DNA of 64,000 nt from VAZQ01 sp036557705. GTDB taxonomy: Bacteria; Pseudomonadota; Alphaproteobacteria; Rhizobiales; Xanthobacteraceae. Positions 34,116 to 42,278 of this stretch are shown piece after piece. The notes beneath the pieces are model-generated. The model saw only the letters and a program-made list of their open reading frames with translations. It was not told where the DNA came from and did no database searches. The stretch lies in NCBI GenBank assembly GCA_036557705.1, contig DATBHB010000075.1:1-64000 (forward strand), given 5' to 3'. The position numbers and the translations under genes were made by a program. Within the stretch, counting starts at the first letter, position 1, and each line of letters opens with the position of its first letter.

Positions 34116-35004
34116 CTTCGTAATGGATCGAGGGGGAGACGGTTCGTCGCCCAAATGAATTCACTCGCCGTTCGACACCGGCGTATGGGGTGCCTGGAGG
34201 GTCGTGCCGTTTTTCGGGACCGGCGTAAGGCTGGACGACAGGCGTCGGTTCTCCTTGCATTTCGCCCGGGGCGGATTCCGGAGATAACGACGGAGATTCC
34301 TCGACCGGTTCGTTCGACCAAGGCGACAGGGTGTCGATGGAAAACTGCGGGCGCAGCTCCGGCAGCAATGCGGGATCGCGCTTGAGCCGGAACAGGCGAT
34401 CCTGGACATACAGCCAAAGATCGGAAATCTCCTTTGCCGACGGCGACTTGGCGACAATTTCGCCGACCGTGCGCCCATCCACCATGCTGGCGGCGAAATC
34501 GACGCGATGATGAAGCATGATGGGAGCGACCGTGCCGTGCTGCGAAAGCACGACGGCCGATTGGGCGGTGATGCGGGCGCGCGCAGTTGCGGCGTTTATG
34601 ACAAATATGATCGGCTTGCGATGACGCTCGGCGATATCCACCGTGGCGCCGACTGCCCGCAGATCGTGAGGGCTGGGCCTGGTCGGCACCAGCACCAGAT
34701 CCGCGTGCGCGACCACGTGCGAAATGGATTCGGTGATCGCCGGCGGCGTGTCTATGACCACCAGCTTGAAACCATTCTCTCGCAACTGCTCCAGGGCCGC
34801 GCCCAGGTCGAGCACGCCGACCTTCACGAAATGCGGAGACGTCGCCGTGCGCGCGTTCCACCAATGCGAAAGGCTGGCTTGCGGATCGGTATCGATAAGC
34901 GCCACCGGTCCGACGCCGGCGCGGTCGGCTTCGACCGCCAGATGACCGGACAAAGTGGTCTTGCCTGATCCGCCCTTCTGCGACGCCGCAACAACGGTAT
35001 ACAA
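34051..35004 (-). CDS. parA: ParA-family ATPase (orphan)
   Basis: A 317-residue protein with the deviant Walker A KGGSGKTTL (residues 10-18), Walker A' ALIDTDPQASLSHWW and Walker B LVVIDTPPAI, all diagnostic of ParA/Soj-type partitioning ATPases. The C-terminal ~100 residues (after ~215) are a Pro/Ser/Glu-rich extension containing two YAGxExR boxes (PYAGPEKRH, PYAGVERRV), unusual for ParA and possibly an interaction tail. No parB or parS-like site is evident. It forms a pair with the overlapping small gene and lies inside inverted repeats. Symbol by family only; a role in positioning some cargo is inferred. Confidence 0.88.
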   Translation of the reverse strand: MYTVVAASQKGGSGKTTLSGHLAVEADRAGVGPVALIDTDPQASLSHWWNARTATSPHFVKVGVLDLGAALEQLRENGFKLVVIDTPPAITESISHVVAHADLVLVPTRPSPHDLRAVGATVDIAERHRKPIIFVINAATARARITAQSAVVLSQHGTVAPIMLHHRVDFAASMVDGRTVGEIVAKSPSAKEISDLWLYVQDRLFRLKRDPALLPELRPQFSIDTLSPWSNEPVEESPSLSPESAPGEMQGEPTPVVQPYAGPEKRHDPPGTPYAGVERRVNSFGRRTVSPSIHYEDGKSQGETTQIRDDYVKSARP

Positions 35005-35134
35005 GAATGCTACTCCTGAAGACCTCGTTGCGCAGAAATCTACGGAGCGCCTATTTCCGTGAAATAAAAATGTCTCTTCACAGTTTATCTAAATTGATGC
35101 GTTTCATCATGTGAGCTAATTTGAAGAGATTCCT

Positions 35135-35281
35135 GTAGGGTGGGCCTACAGCGCGTTAACGCGCGTCTTCGACGCTATGGGCGCGGCCCGCACGCACGAG
35201 CCGCGCCACACGTACAAAATAGCGCCGTGCACGTGGGCACGGCGCACGCGCTCAAGCGCGTTGCGCCTTTGCCCACCCTAC
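35135..35281. repeat. GTAGGGTGGGC-type palindromic repeat, copy 4 (right flank of parA cassette)
   Basis: Ends GTAGGGTGGGCC and TTTGCCCACCCTAC are inverted; the element continues into CGCAGCTTATGA as in the copy at 61978. It is in opposite orientation to copy 3, so the two bracket parA and its partner. It also separates parA from holA. Confidence 0.9.
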
Positions 35282-35295
35282 GCAGCTTATGACCT

Positions 35296-36342
35296 TCATC
35301 GGCCGATACGGCTGCCTCTCGCCGAAAGCGAACTCGCCTGAACGGCAATCGACAACAAGCTGCGGTGAGCGATCGGCTCGGCGAGGCGGGAGCGCAGGCG
35401 CGCATCGAATGAAGCCTCGGCAAGCTGCTGCATGGCGCGTTCGAGGCGCGCTGCCGGCCAGGCGCGCAGCGCCGCCTCGACCAGCGGCAGCCGGCGGAAG
35501 TTCACGTAAGCGCCTTCGGCCGCTGTGCGTGCCGATTGCCCGCCATCCATGGCAAGGCGCGCCTTGTGCAGCATCGCCACATGGCGGAGCGCCGCGGAGA
35601 GGATGGAGCCCGGCGAGGTACCGGCATTGTGCGCCTTGGCGAGCTCGGCCTCGGCCTCCTGTTTACGCCCGGCAAAGACCGCATCGACCAGCCCGTCGAG
35701 CGCAACCGACGAAGCGTCGGCAATGACGGCGATGACATCGTCGATTTCCACGCGCTCCGTGCCCCGCGCGTAGAGCGCAAGCTTGCGCAGTTCGCTGCGC
35801 GAGGCGAGCCGATTGCCGCCGAGGAGCGGCAGCAGCATGTCGCGTGCTTCCGGGGTTATCGCCAGCGCAGCCGAGCGCATTTCAGCGTCGATGAGAGCGG
35901 CCAAATCCTTTTCGGCGTCGGCATAGCAAGGGAGCGCAACGGCATTCTTGGCGCGCTCGCAAACTGCGCGCAGCGCCGCGTTGCGTTTGAGATCGCCGGC
36001 CTCGATCACCACGCGGCAGTCCGGCGATGGCGAGGCCAATAAGGCTTCGACCGCGGCGACGAAATTGCGCGTTCCAGCCTTGACCCAGACCGCGCGCCGG
36101 GAGCCGAACAGCGGGATCGTATTCGCCTCCTCCACAAGCCGCGTCGGCTCGGATGCAAGCTCGTCTCCGTCGAGCCGCGCCAATGAAAACGGATCGCTCG
36201 GATCGTCAACCGCGGCGCGGATCAGCGCCTCGGTGCGCTCGCGCACAAGACCGGCGTCCGGGCCGAAGACGAGCACGATTGGCTGCGCCGGATTCGGGCG
36301 CGCCAGGAATGCGTTCACTTCGGCGGGCTTAAGAGCAGTCAT
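35296..36342 (-). CDS. holA: DNA polymerase III delta subunit
   Basis: A 348-residue clamp-loader subunit. The N-terminus ALKPAEVNAFLARPNPAQPI and VLVFGPDAGLVRERTEAL match alphaproteobacterial HolA; RLDGDEL, FGSRRAVWVK and LGGNRLASRSELRKLALYA are further landmarks. It joins the complex that loads the beta clamp on DNA. Start: ATG 36342 fits the family N-terminus (ATG 36357 is also in frame); neither has a clear Shine-Dalgarno. It follows leuS directly, separated only by a palindromic repeat, whereas lptE usually lies between them in relatives. Confidence 0.92.
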   Translation of the reverse strand: MTALKPAEVNAFLARPNPAQPIVLVFGPDAGLVRERTEALIRAAVDDPSDPFSLARLDGDELASEPTRLVEEANTIPLFGSRRAVWVKAGTRNFVAAVEALLASPSPDCRVVIEAGDLKRNAALRAVCERAKNAVALPCYADAEKDLAALIDAEMRSAALAITPEARDMLLPLLGGNRLASRSELRKLALYARGTERVEIDDVIAVIADASSVALDGLVDAVFAGRKQEAEAELAKAHNAGTSPGSILSAALRHVAMLHKARLAMDGGQSARTAAEGAYVNFRRLPLVEAALRAWPAARLERAMQQLAEASFDARLRSRLAEPIAHRSLLSIAVQASSLSARGSRIGR

Positions 36343-36357
36343 ATTCGCATGTAGCAT

Positions 36358-36435
36358 GTAGCCCGGATTGCGCGATCGCACTCTGGAGCAATGCTTGTAG
36401 CACGAGCGTGCAAGCGATCGCGCAATCCGGGCTAC
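36358..36435. repeat. GTAGCCCGGATT palindromic repeat, copy 2
   Basis: A long inverted repeat: GTAGCCCGGATTGCGCGATC pairs perfectly with its reverse complement at the right end. The terminal GTAG on the minus strand supplies the TAG stop of leuS (36432-36434). It could also act as a hairpin between leuS and holA. Confidence 0.93.
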
Positions 36436-39059
36436 GCCACCACGTTCACGATCCGCCTGGGAACGACGATGACCTTCTTCGGCGGCTTGCCGTCGAGCGC
36501 GCGCTTGACCGCCTCGAGCGCGAGCACCGCGGATTCGATCTCGGCATTGCGGGCATCGCGCGCAATGGTGAGATCGGCGCGTTTCTTGCCGTTGATCTGC
36601 ACCGGCAAGGTAATGGTGTTTTCGACAAGCAGCGCCGGCTCTAACGCCGGCCAGGGCGCAGTCGCGACAAGGTTCTGGTGGCCGAGCGCGGCCCAGCATT
36701 CCTCGGCGAGATGCGGCATCATCGGCGCGAACAACTGCACCAGAATATCGGCGGCTTCGCGCAGCGCCCACCGATAATCATCGGTAGGCTCGGTTTCCTG
36801 GCTCGCCATCGAGTCGGCAAACGCATTTGCGAATTCGTAGATGTGGGCGATGCAGACATTGAACCGCAGCCGCTCGATATCCTCGGAGACGCGGGCGAGC
36901 GCCCGGTGTGCGGCCTTGCGCAGAGCCAGGGCCGGCGCGCTGAGGGTTTCCGGGCGCGCGGCATCGGGCGGTACCGCGCCAGCCGCGGCGTCGCCGACGA
37001 TCCGCCAGAGTCGCTGCACGAAACGGAAGGCGCCTTGTGCCCCCTCCTCGGTCCAGATCACGTCGCGCTCGGGCGGCGAATCGGAGAGCATGAACCAGCG
37101 CGCCGTATCGGCCCCGGCCGTGCCGGCGATCTCGTCGAGACCGACGGTATTGAGCTTCGACTTCGACATTTTCTCGATCGGGCCGATCTCGACCGGCTCG
37201 CCGGTTGCGGCGAGCACGGCGCGGCGCTCGGTTCCTGCCGTCTCGATCGTCACCTCGGCGGGCTCCGCCCAGCTTCCGTCCGCTTGGCGGTAAGTCTCGT
37301 GCACCACCATCCCCTGGGTGAAGAGGCCCGCAAAAGGCTCGTCGAGGCCGACATGGCCGGTCACCTTCATGGCGCGGGTGAAGAACCGGCTGTAGAGAAG
37401 ATGCAGAACCGCGTGCTCGACCCCGCCGATATATTGATCGACCGGCAGCCAGCGATCGACCGCAGAGAGGTTCGTCGGCTCCGACGCGATCCACGGATCG
37501 GTGAAACGGGCAAAATACCAGGACGAGTCGACGAACGTATCCATGGTATCGGTCTCCCGCCTCGCGGGTTTGCCGCAGCGCGGGCAGGCGACAGTCTTCC
37601 AGGTCGGATGGCGGTCGAGTGGATTGCCCGGACGGCCGAAAGTCACGTCTTCGGGTAGCGTCACCGGCAGGTCCCGTTCGGGAACCGGCACGACGCCGCA
37701 ACTCTCGCAGTGAATGATCGGGATCGGGCAGCCCCAGTAGCGCTGGCGTGAAATACCCCAGTCGCGCAGGCGGAAATTGACTTGGCGTTGCGCAACGGGA
37801 CGATTGCCGCGCTTTTCATTCTCGAGCCTTCGCGCCACCTCCTCCTTCGCCTCCGCGACGGTCAGGCCGTCGAGGAAGCGCGAATTGATCATGCGGCCGT
37901 CGCCCTCGTAGGCCGAATCGGTAATCGAAAACGTCGCCGGATCGGCATCGGGCGGGCAGACCACCGGCGTGTTGCCGAGGCCGTATTTGTTGGCGAATTC
38001 GAGGTCGCGCTGGTCGTGAGCCGGACAGCCGAAGATCGCTCCGCTGCCGTATTCCATCAGGATGAAGTTCGCGACAAAGACCGGCAGCTCCCAGCCGGGA
38101 TCGAACGGGTGAACAGCTTTCATCCCGGTGTCGAAGCCGAGCTTTTCCGCAGTCTCGATGACCGCCTCGGCGGTGCCGTGGCGTCTGCACTCGGCGATAA
38201 ATTGAGCCAATGCCGGATTTTTCGCCGCGGCGGCGCTCGCCAGCGGATGATCGGGCGAGAGCGCCATGAATTTCGCGCCGAACAAGGTATCCTGCCGCGT
38301 GGTGAAGATTTCCAGCTCGTCCTCACTGTTGGGCGTCGTCGAAGCGTCGAGCGCGAAACGGACCAGCAGACCTTCGGAGCGACCGATCCAGTTGCGCTGC
38401 ATGACGCGCACCTTCTCGGGCCAGCGATCGAGGCGGTCGATCGAGTCGATGAGATTCTGCGAGAATGCGGTCGTGCGCAGGAACCACTGGGTCAGCTCGC
38501 GCTGCTCGACCGGCGCGCCCGAGCGCCAGCCGCGGCCATCGATCACCTGCTCGTTGGCGAGCACCGTCTGCTCGACGGGATCCCAGTTCACACTCGATTT
38601 CTTGCGCTCGACCAGCCCGGCCTTGAGAAAATCGACAAACAGCTTCTGCTGATGCTTGTAGTAGGAGGGGTCGCAGGTGGCGATTTCCCGGCTCCAGTCG
38701 ATCGAGAGACCCATCAGTTTGAGCTGCGCGCGCATGGTCGCGATGTTGTCGTAGGTCCAGCCGCGGGGGTGGACCTTGCGTTCCATGGCGGCGTTCTCGG
38801 CCGGCAGCCCAAATGCGTCCCAGCCCATCGGGTGCAGCACGTTGAAGCCTTTTGCGCGCTTGTAGCGGGCGATCACATCGCCGATCGTGTAGTTGCGCAC
38901 GTGACCGACATGGAGCTTTCCCGAAGGATAGGGGAACATCTCCAGCACGTAGTATTTCGGCCGCGGATCGTCGTTCCTGGCCGCGAAGATTTGGCCGTCC
39001 TCCCACATCTTTTGCCAGCGCGGCTCCGCCTCGCGGGCGTTGTAGCGGTCGCTTGCCAT
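36432..39059 (-). CDS. leuS: Leucyl-tRNA synthetase
   Basis: An 875-residue class I synthetase that charges tRNA-Leu. The HIGH motif is HVGH at 50-53 (GKLHVGHVRNYTIGDV) and the KMSKS loop is IEKMSKSKLNTVG. The editing domain insert with TLFGAKFMALSPDHPL and the zinc-ribbon-like segment CESCGVVPVP...CPRCGKPARRETDTMDTF are present. Length and order are normal. The last codon is followed by TAG formed by the palindromic repeat. Confidence 0.97.
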   Translation of the reverse strand: MASDRYNAREAEPRWQKMWEDGQIFAARNDDPRPKYYVLEMFPYPSGKLHVGHVRNYTIGDVIARYKRAKGFNVLHPMGWDAFGLPAENAAMERKVHPRGWTYDNIATMRAQLKLMGLSIDWSREIATCDPSYYKHQQKLFVDFLKAGLVERKKSSVNWDPVEQTVLANEQVIDGRGWRSGAPVEQRELTQWFLRTTAFSQNLIDSIDRLDRWPEKVRVMQRNWIGRSEGLLVRFALDASTTPNSEDELEIFTTRQDTLFGAKFMALSPDHPLASAAAAKNPALAQFIAECRRHGTAEAVIETAEKLGFDTGMKAVHPFDPGWELPVFVANFILMEYGSGAIFGCPAHDQRDLEFANKYGLGNTPVVCPPDADPATFSITDSAYEGDGRMINSRFLDGLTVAEAKEEVARRLENEKRGNRPVAQRQVNFRLRDWGISRQRYWGCPIPIIHCESCGVVPVPERDLPVTLPEDVTFGRPGNPLDRHPTWKTVACPRCGKPARRETDTMDTFVDSSWYFARFTDPWIASEPTNLSAVDRWLPVDQYIGGVEHAVLHLLYSRFFTRAMKVTGHVGLDEPFAGLFTQGMVVHETYRQADGSWAEPAEVTIETAGTERRAVLAATGEPVEIGPIEKMSKSKLNTVGLDEIAGTAGADTARWFMLSDSPPERDVIWTEEGAQGAFRFVQRLWRIVGDAAAGAVPPDAARPETLSAPALALRKAAHRALARVSEDIERLRFNVCIAHIYEFANAFADSMASQETEPTDDYRWALREAADILVQLFAPMMPHLAEECWAALGHQNLVATAPWPALEPALLVENTITLPVQINGKKRADLTIARDARNAEIESAVLALEAVKRALDGKPPKKVIVVPRRIVNVVA

Positions 39060-39250
39060 CTTGTTGCGTCTGTCAGGCTTGAAGAAATCGGGGCCGGACT
39101 AGGCACGAAAGCCGCGGAGAGGTCAACGGGCGCGGCATGACGGCCATCGCGTGAGGATACCGCCTGGACAGAATCGGCAGCGGCATTCATTGTCGGGCGC
39201 GAACGCTCAAGCCAAGCGAATTTCGCGCCGCCCAATAGCTCGCCTGCGCA

Positions 39251-39916
39251 ATGATCGATTCAGGATCGCGAGTTGCCGCCGTTCGCCACGAGATCACGCG
39301 CGCCTGCGAGAGCGCCCAGCGCGACCCGGCTTCGGTCACTCTCGTTGCGATTTCGAAGACCTTTGAAGCTGATGCTGTCGAACCTGTGATCCTGGCCGGC
39401 CAACGGGTGTTTGGCGAGAACCGGGTGCAGGAAGCCAAGGCGAAATGGCCGAAGCTGAAAGCCGAGCACCCCGGCATCGAGCTGCACCTCGTCGGGTCGC
39501 TCCAATCGAACAAGGCCAGAGAGGCCGTCGCGCTGTTTGACGCCATCCACTCGGTGGACCGGACGAGCCTGTGCGCAGCTCTGGCCAAGGAGATTGCCCG
39601 GCAGGACCGGCACCCGCTGCTCTTCGTCGAGGTCAATACTGGAGAAGAGCCGCAGAAAGCCGGAGTTCACCCGCAGGAGACGGATGTTTTTCTAAAGACT
39701 TGCCGAGACGATTATGGGCTTACGATCAGCGGGCTCATGTGCATCCCGCCGGCAAATGAGCCGCCGGGGCCGCATTTCGCGCTCACCGCAAAGATCGCTC
39801 GCCGCAATGGCCTCTCGCTGCTTTCGATGGGAATGAGCGCCGATTTCCCAGCGGCCATTCAATTGGGGGCTACCCATGTGCGAATCGGCACTGCGATATT
39901 CGGGGAACGGTCGTAG
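39251..39916 (+). CDS. YggS-family pyridoxal-phosphate homeostasis protein
   Basis: A 221-residue single-domain alanine-racemase-fold protein. K36 in VTLVAISKTF is the PLP-binding lysine; GENRVQEAKAKWP, LHLVGSLQSNKAREA, VEVNTGEEPQKAG and LSMGMSADFPAAIQLGATHVRIGTAIFG are all classical YggS/PLPBP landmarks. It maintains cellular PLP and amino-acid balance without known catalysis. It is divergent from leuS. Its TAG stop (39914-39916) lies in the GTAGCCCGGATT repeat. Confidence 0.95.
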   Translation: MIDSGSRVAAVRHEITRACESAQRDPASVTLVAISKTFEADAVEPVILAGQRVFGENRVQEAKAKWPKLKAEHPGIELHLVGSLQSNKAREAVALFDAIHSVDRTSLCAALAKEIARQDRHPLLFVEVNTGEEPQKAGVHPQETDVFLKTCRDDYGLTISGLMCIPPANEPPGPHFALTAKIARRNGLSLLSMGMSADFPAAIQLGATHVRIGTAIFGERS

Positions 39917-39988
39917 CCCGGATTTCGCGGCGCGCAAACCTGTGGGCAAATGGCGTGCGTGTAAACCGCGCCGCTCAATCCGGGTTAC
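39913..39988. repeat. GTAGCCCGGATT palindromic repeat, copy 3
   Basis: Inverted ends GTAGCCCGGATTTCGCGGCG and CCGCTCAATCCGGGTTAC. It fills the convergent gap between the PLP protein and the L,D-transpeptidase and supplies the stop codons of both: TAG at 39914-39916 (plus) and TAA at 39985-39987 (minus). Confidence 0.92.
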
Positions 39989-40515
39989 AGGATCTCAATT
40001 CTCGTCTTTGGGCTCAGACGGGGAAGGAGTCGCTGGAGCGCCGCCGGAGCGAAAGCCACGCAGCCAGCTGTGGGCGCGCCGTTCTCACGTGCCAGATGCA
40101 GAAACACGGCGCTGCCCCGGCCCGCAACCCGGGGCCGGGTATTGTGGTCGATCTCGACCACCAAATCGTAGAGGTAGTCGTCGCGCCACAACCGGTCCCC
40201 CAGTTCCTTCGCCAAGCGCCGGAACGGCCGGTTGTAGCGCCGGTCCGCCGGATCCTCGCACCAGGCAATCGCCGGGTCGATTCGGCGCTTCGGCAGGAGC
40301 GTGCGTGCCGTTAGCCGGCGATCCGCCCGCCACCATAGCCGTCGCAGCCGAAAGCGCCCGCGAGGCGTTGCGCCATCGCCCTCGCGCTTGTTGGCTCGGA
40401 TTCCAGATCTGCCGAGAACGACCGGAATCGCAAGCCGCCCGGCCATGACCAAGCCTTGGCTTCGGTTCCCAGGCCTGGTCCGTACGCGCACGAGCGAAAA
40501 GCTGAGACGCCGCAT
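39985..40515 (-). CDS. L,D-transpeptidase (YkuD) family protein
   Basis: A 176-residue protein with the YkuD-domain active site: H140 (AVFLHLAREN) and C152 in GAPTAGCVAF, the HxxxxxGxxxS/TxGC pattern. Earlier landmarks are GLVMAGRLAIPVVLGRSG, KREGDGATPRGRF and WCEDPADRRYNRPF. These enzymes form 3-3 peptidoglycan cross-links or attach proteins to the wall. No signal peptide is visible, as in many short rhizobial homologues. The Shine-Dalgarno GGGGAGAGGGAG is contributed by a CCCTCTCCCC repeat; the TAA stop lies in another repeat. Confidence 0.85.
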   Translation of the reverse strand: MRRLSFSLVRVRTRPGNRSQGLVMAGRLAIPVVLGRSGIRANKREGDGATPRGRFRLRRLWWRADRRLTARTLLPKRRIDPAIAWCEDPADRRYNRPFRRLAKELGDRLWRDDYLYDLVVEIDHNTRPRVAGRGSAVFLHLARENGAPTAGCVAFAPAALQRLLPRLSPKTRIEIL

Positions 40516-40520
40516 GAACT

Positions 40521-40543
40521 CCCTCTCCCCGAAGGGGAGAGGG
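40521..40543. repeat. CCCTCTCCCC inverted repeat overlapping the L,D-transpeptidase leader
   Basis: CCCTCTCCCC and GGGGAGAGGG flank a 3-nt loop, followed by GGGGTGAGGGGG, a dispersed proteobacterial repeat type. On the minus strand it provides the GGGAG ribosome-binding sequence for the gene at 39985-40515. Confidence 0.75.
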
Positions 40544-40730
40544 TCGGGGTGAGGGGGTCGGGTCATCGAAATTTTGCAACCCCCTCACCCGCCCGCGCGC
40601 GGCGCGCGCATCGCCGCCCGCTACGTAATACAACCTGGTCGGAATAATCTAAATACCAACTGCCGCTTGCTCTATTGCCCCCGAATGCTCTACTTCGCGG
40701 GCGCCGGATTCGGGCGTCAAGGCCGTTTCG

Positions 40731-41417
40731 ATGACGAACACCCGCAAGATTTTGATCGTTGACGACGACGCCGAGCTGCGCGAGGCGCTGGTCGAGCAAC
40801 TGGCCCTGCACGAGGAATTCGAAGCAATCGCCGTCGACAGCGGCACCAAAGGCGTGCAGGCCGCCAAGGCGGGGCAGATCGACCTCGTGATCATGGACGT
40901 TGGGCTGCCGGATGTGGACGGCCGCGAGGCGGTCCGCATCCTGCGTAAGAACGGCTTCAAGGCGCCGATCATCATGCTCACAGCCCATGACACCGATTCG
41001 GATACGATCCTGGGGCTCGAATCGGGCGCCAACGATTACGTCACCAAGCCGTTTCGGTTCGCTGTGCTGCTGGCGCGGATTCGCGCGCAATTGCGCCAGC
41101 ACGAAGCGAGCGAGGATGCGGTGTTCACGATCGGGCCCTACACGTTCCGGCCGAGCGCGAAACTCCTGCTCAGCCCCAAGGGCAGCAAAGTCCGCCTCAC
41201 CGAAAAGGAGACCGCGATCCTGCGTTATCTCTATCGCGCCGGCCAGAAGCCGGTGTCGCGCGAGACCTTGCTGACGGAAGTGTGGGGCTACAATTCCGGC
41301 GTCACCACCCACACGCTGGAAACGCATATCTACCGGCTGCGGCAGAAAGTCGAGAAAGACGCGGCGAGCCCGGCCATCCTGGTCACCGAGGCCGGGGGAT
41401 ACAAGCTCGTGCCGTGA
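40731..41417 (+). CDS. OmpR-family response regulator
   Basis: A 228-residue two-component regulator. The receiver domain has the acidic pocket DDD (11-13), phospho-acceptor D56 (LVIMDVGLP), the Thr in IIMLTAHD and K106 (DYVTKPF). The C-terminal winged helix shows RLTEKETAILRYLY and THTLETHIYRLRQKVE, the OmpR/PhoB recognition region. No cognate kinase is adjacent; in related genomes this regulator is a conserved orphan beside a YkuD gene. It is followed 12 bp later by a cNMP-binding protein, likely in an operon. Confidence 0.92.
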   Translation: MTNTRKILIVDDDAELREALVEQLALHEEFEAIAVDSGTKGVQAAKAGQIDLVIMDVGLPDVDGREAVRILRKNGFKAPIIMLTAHDTDSDTILGLESGANDYVTKPFRFAVLLARIRAQLRQHEASEDAVFTIGPYTFRPSAKLLLSPKGSKVRLTEKETAILRYLYRAGQKPVSRETLLTEVWGYNSGVTTHTLETHIYRLRQKVEKDAASPAILVTEAGGYKLVP

Positions 41418-41429
41418 ACGCGTCGGTCG

Positions 41430-41891
41430 ATGAGCATCGAGGACGATATCGCTTTCTTCGAACGGGTGCCGACGCTCAGCCTTCTGGGACGCGGGGCACT
41501 GCGCATTCTCGCGATCGGCGTCGAGAGCCGCTACGTGCACGCCGGCGAGGTGTTGTTCCGGGCCGGCGAGGAGGCGGATTGCGGCTTCGTCATCCAGGAG
41601 GGCTCGTTGCGGCTCAGCACCGAAGCCTCGGCAAACGGCAAAAGCATCACTCTCGGCCCTGGAACCTTGCTGGGAGAGCTCGCGCTCCTCACCGGCACCA
41701 GGCGTCCGGCTACTGCGACTGCGCTTGAGCCTTCGACCGTTTTGCGTATCCCGCGGCCGCTGTTCATGAAAATGCTGGACGGCTATCCCGACGCGGCGCA
41801 ACGGCTGCGCGATATCATGGCGCGGCGGATCGAGGAATCGGCGCGCGACATCGAGAGCGTGCGCATCGTATTTGACGCGAGAGAGAAATAA
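41430..41891 (+). CDS. Cyclic nucleotide-binding domain protein
   Basis: A 153-residue protein consisting of a single Crp-type beta-roll: FFERVPTLSLLGRGALRILA, YVHAGEVLFRAGEEADCGFVI, EGSLRL and the phosphate-binding-cassette-like LGPGTLLGELALLTGTRRPATATA. There is no DNA-binding domain, so it probably senses a nucleotide and signals by protein contact. It lies 12 bp after the response regulator gene. Confidence 0.88.
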   Translation: MSIEDDIAFFERVPTLSLLGRGALRILAIGVESRYVHAGEVLFRAGEEADCGFVIQEGSLRLSTEASANGKSITLGPGTLLGELALLTGTRRPATATALEPSTVLRIPRPLFMKMLDGYPDAAQRLRDIMARRIEESARDIESVRIVFDAREK

Positions 41892-41964
41892 TGTGATGCG
41901 CGAGTGTCCCGACACAAGCAGCAGAAGGACTAGGGCGGATTAGCGGCCGTAGGGCGGGTTAGCA

Positions 41965-42110
41965 TTACTGCGTCAGAAACATCGTAGGGTGGGCAACGGC
42001 GCCTTCTCCAATGCCGACCGCGTGGGCAAAATCGCGCCGGGCGCCGTTGCCCACGCTGTCAGGCGGTGCCACGCGATTTTGCCCACCCTACGAAGGTTAT
42101 GACGCAGTAA
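41965..42110. repeat. GTAGGGTGGGC-type palindromic repeat, copy 5, with extended terminal inverted repeats
   Basis: The core GTAGGGTGGGCAACG...TTGCCCACCCTAC runs 41984-42091. Outside it, TTACTGCGTCA (41965) and TGACGCAGTAA (to 42110) form an additional 11-bp inverted repeat, showing that the mobile unit is longer than the conserved core. The rest of the 387-bp gap to the next gene holds no recognisable gene. Confidence 0.88.
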
Positions 42111-42278
42111 GATTACGCGCCGTGCGGCCGGGTGCCCCTTGCCTCGCACGCGCGCCGTAACCCGCCGTCCTCGCTTGCAGCCGGCGGGTTACGCGGCCCG
42201 TCGCCTGTGGCAAACTGATGCCGTGGCTGTGGGACGGGCCGCTGACCCGCCTTACGCCCTATGATGGAGAGTAAGCGA

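Noticed and set aside
37782..39140. Plus-strand frame opposite leuS
   Set aside because: Antisense of a full-length, motif-complete leuS.
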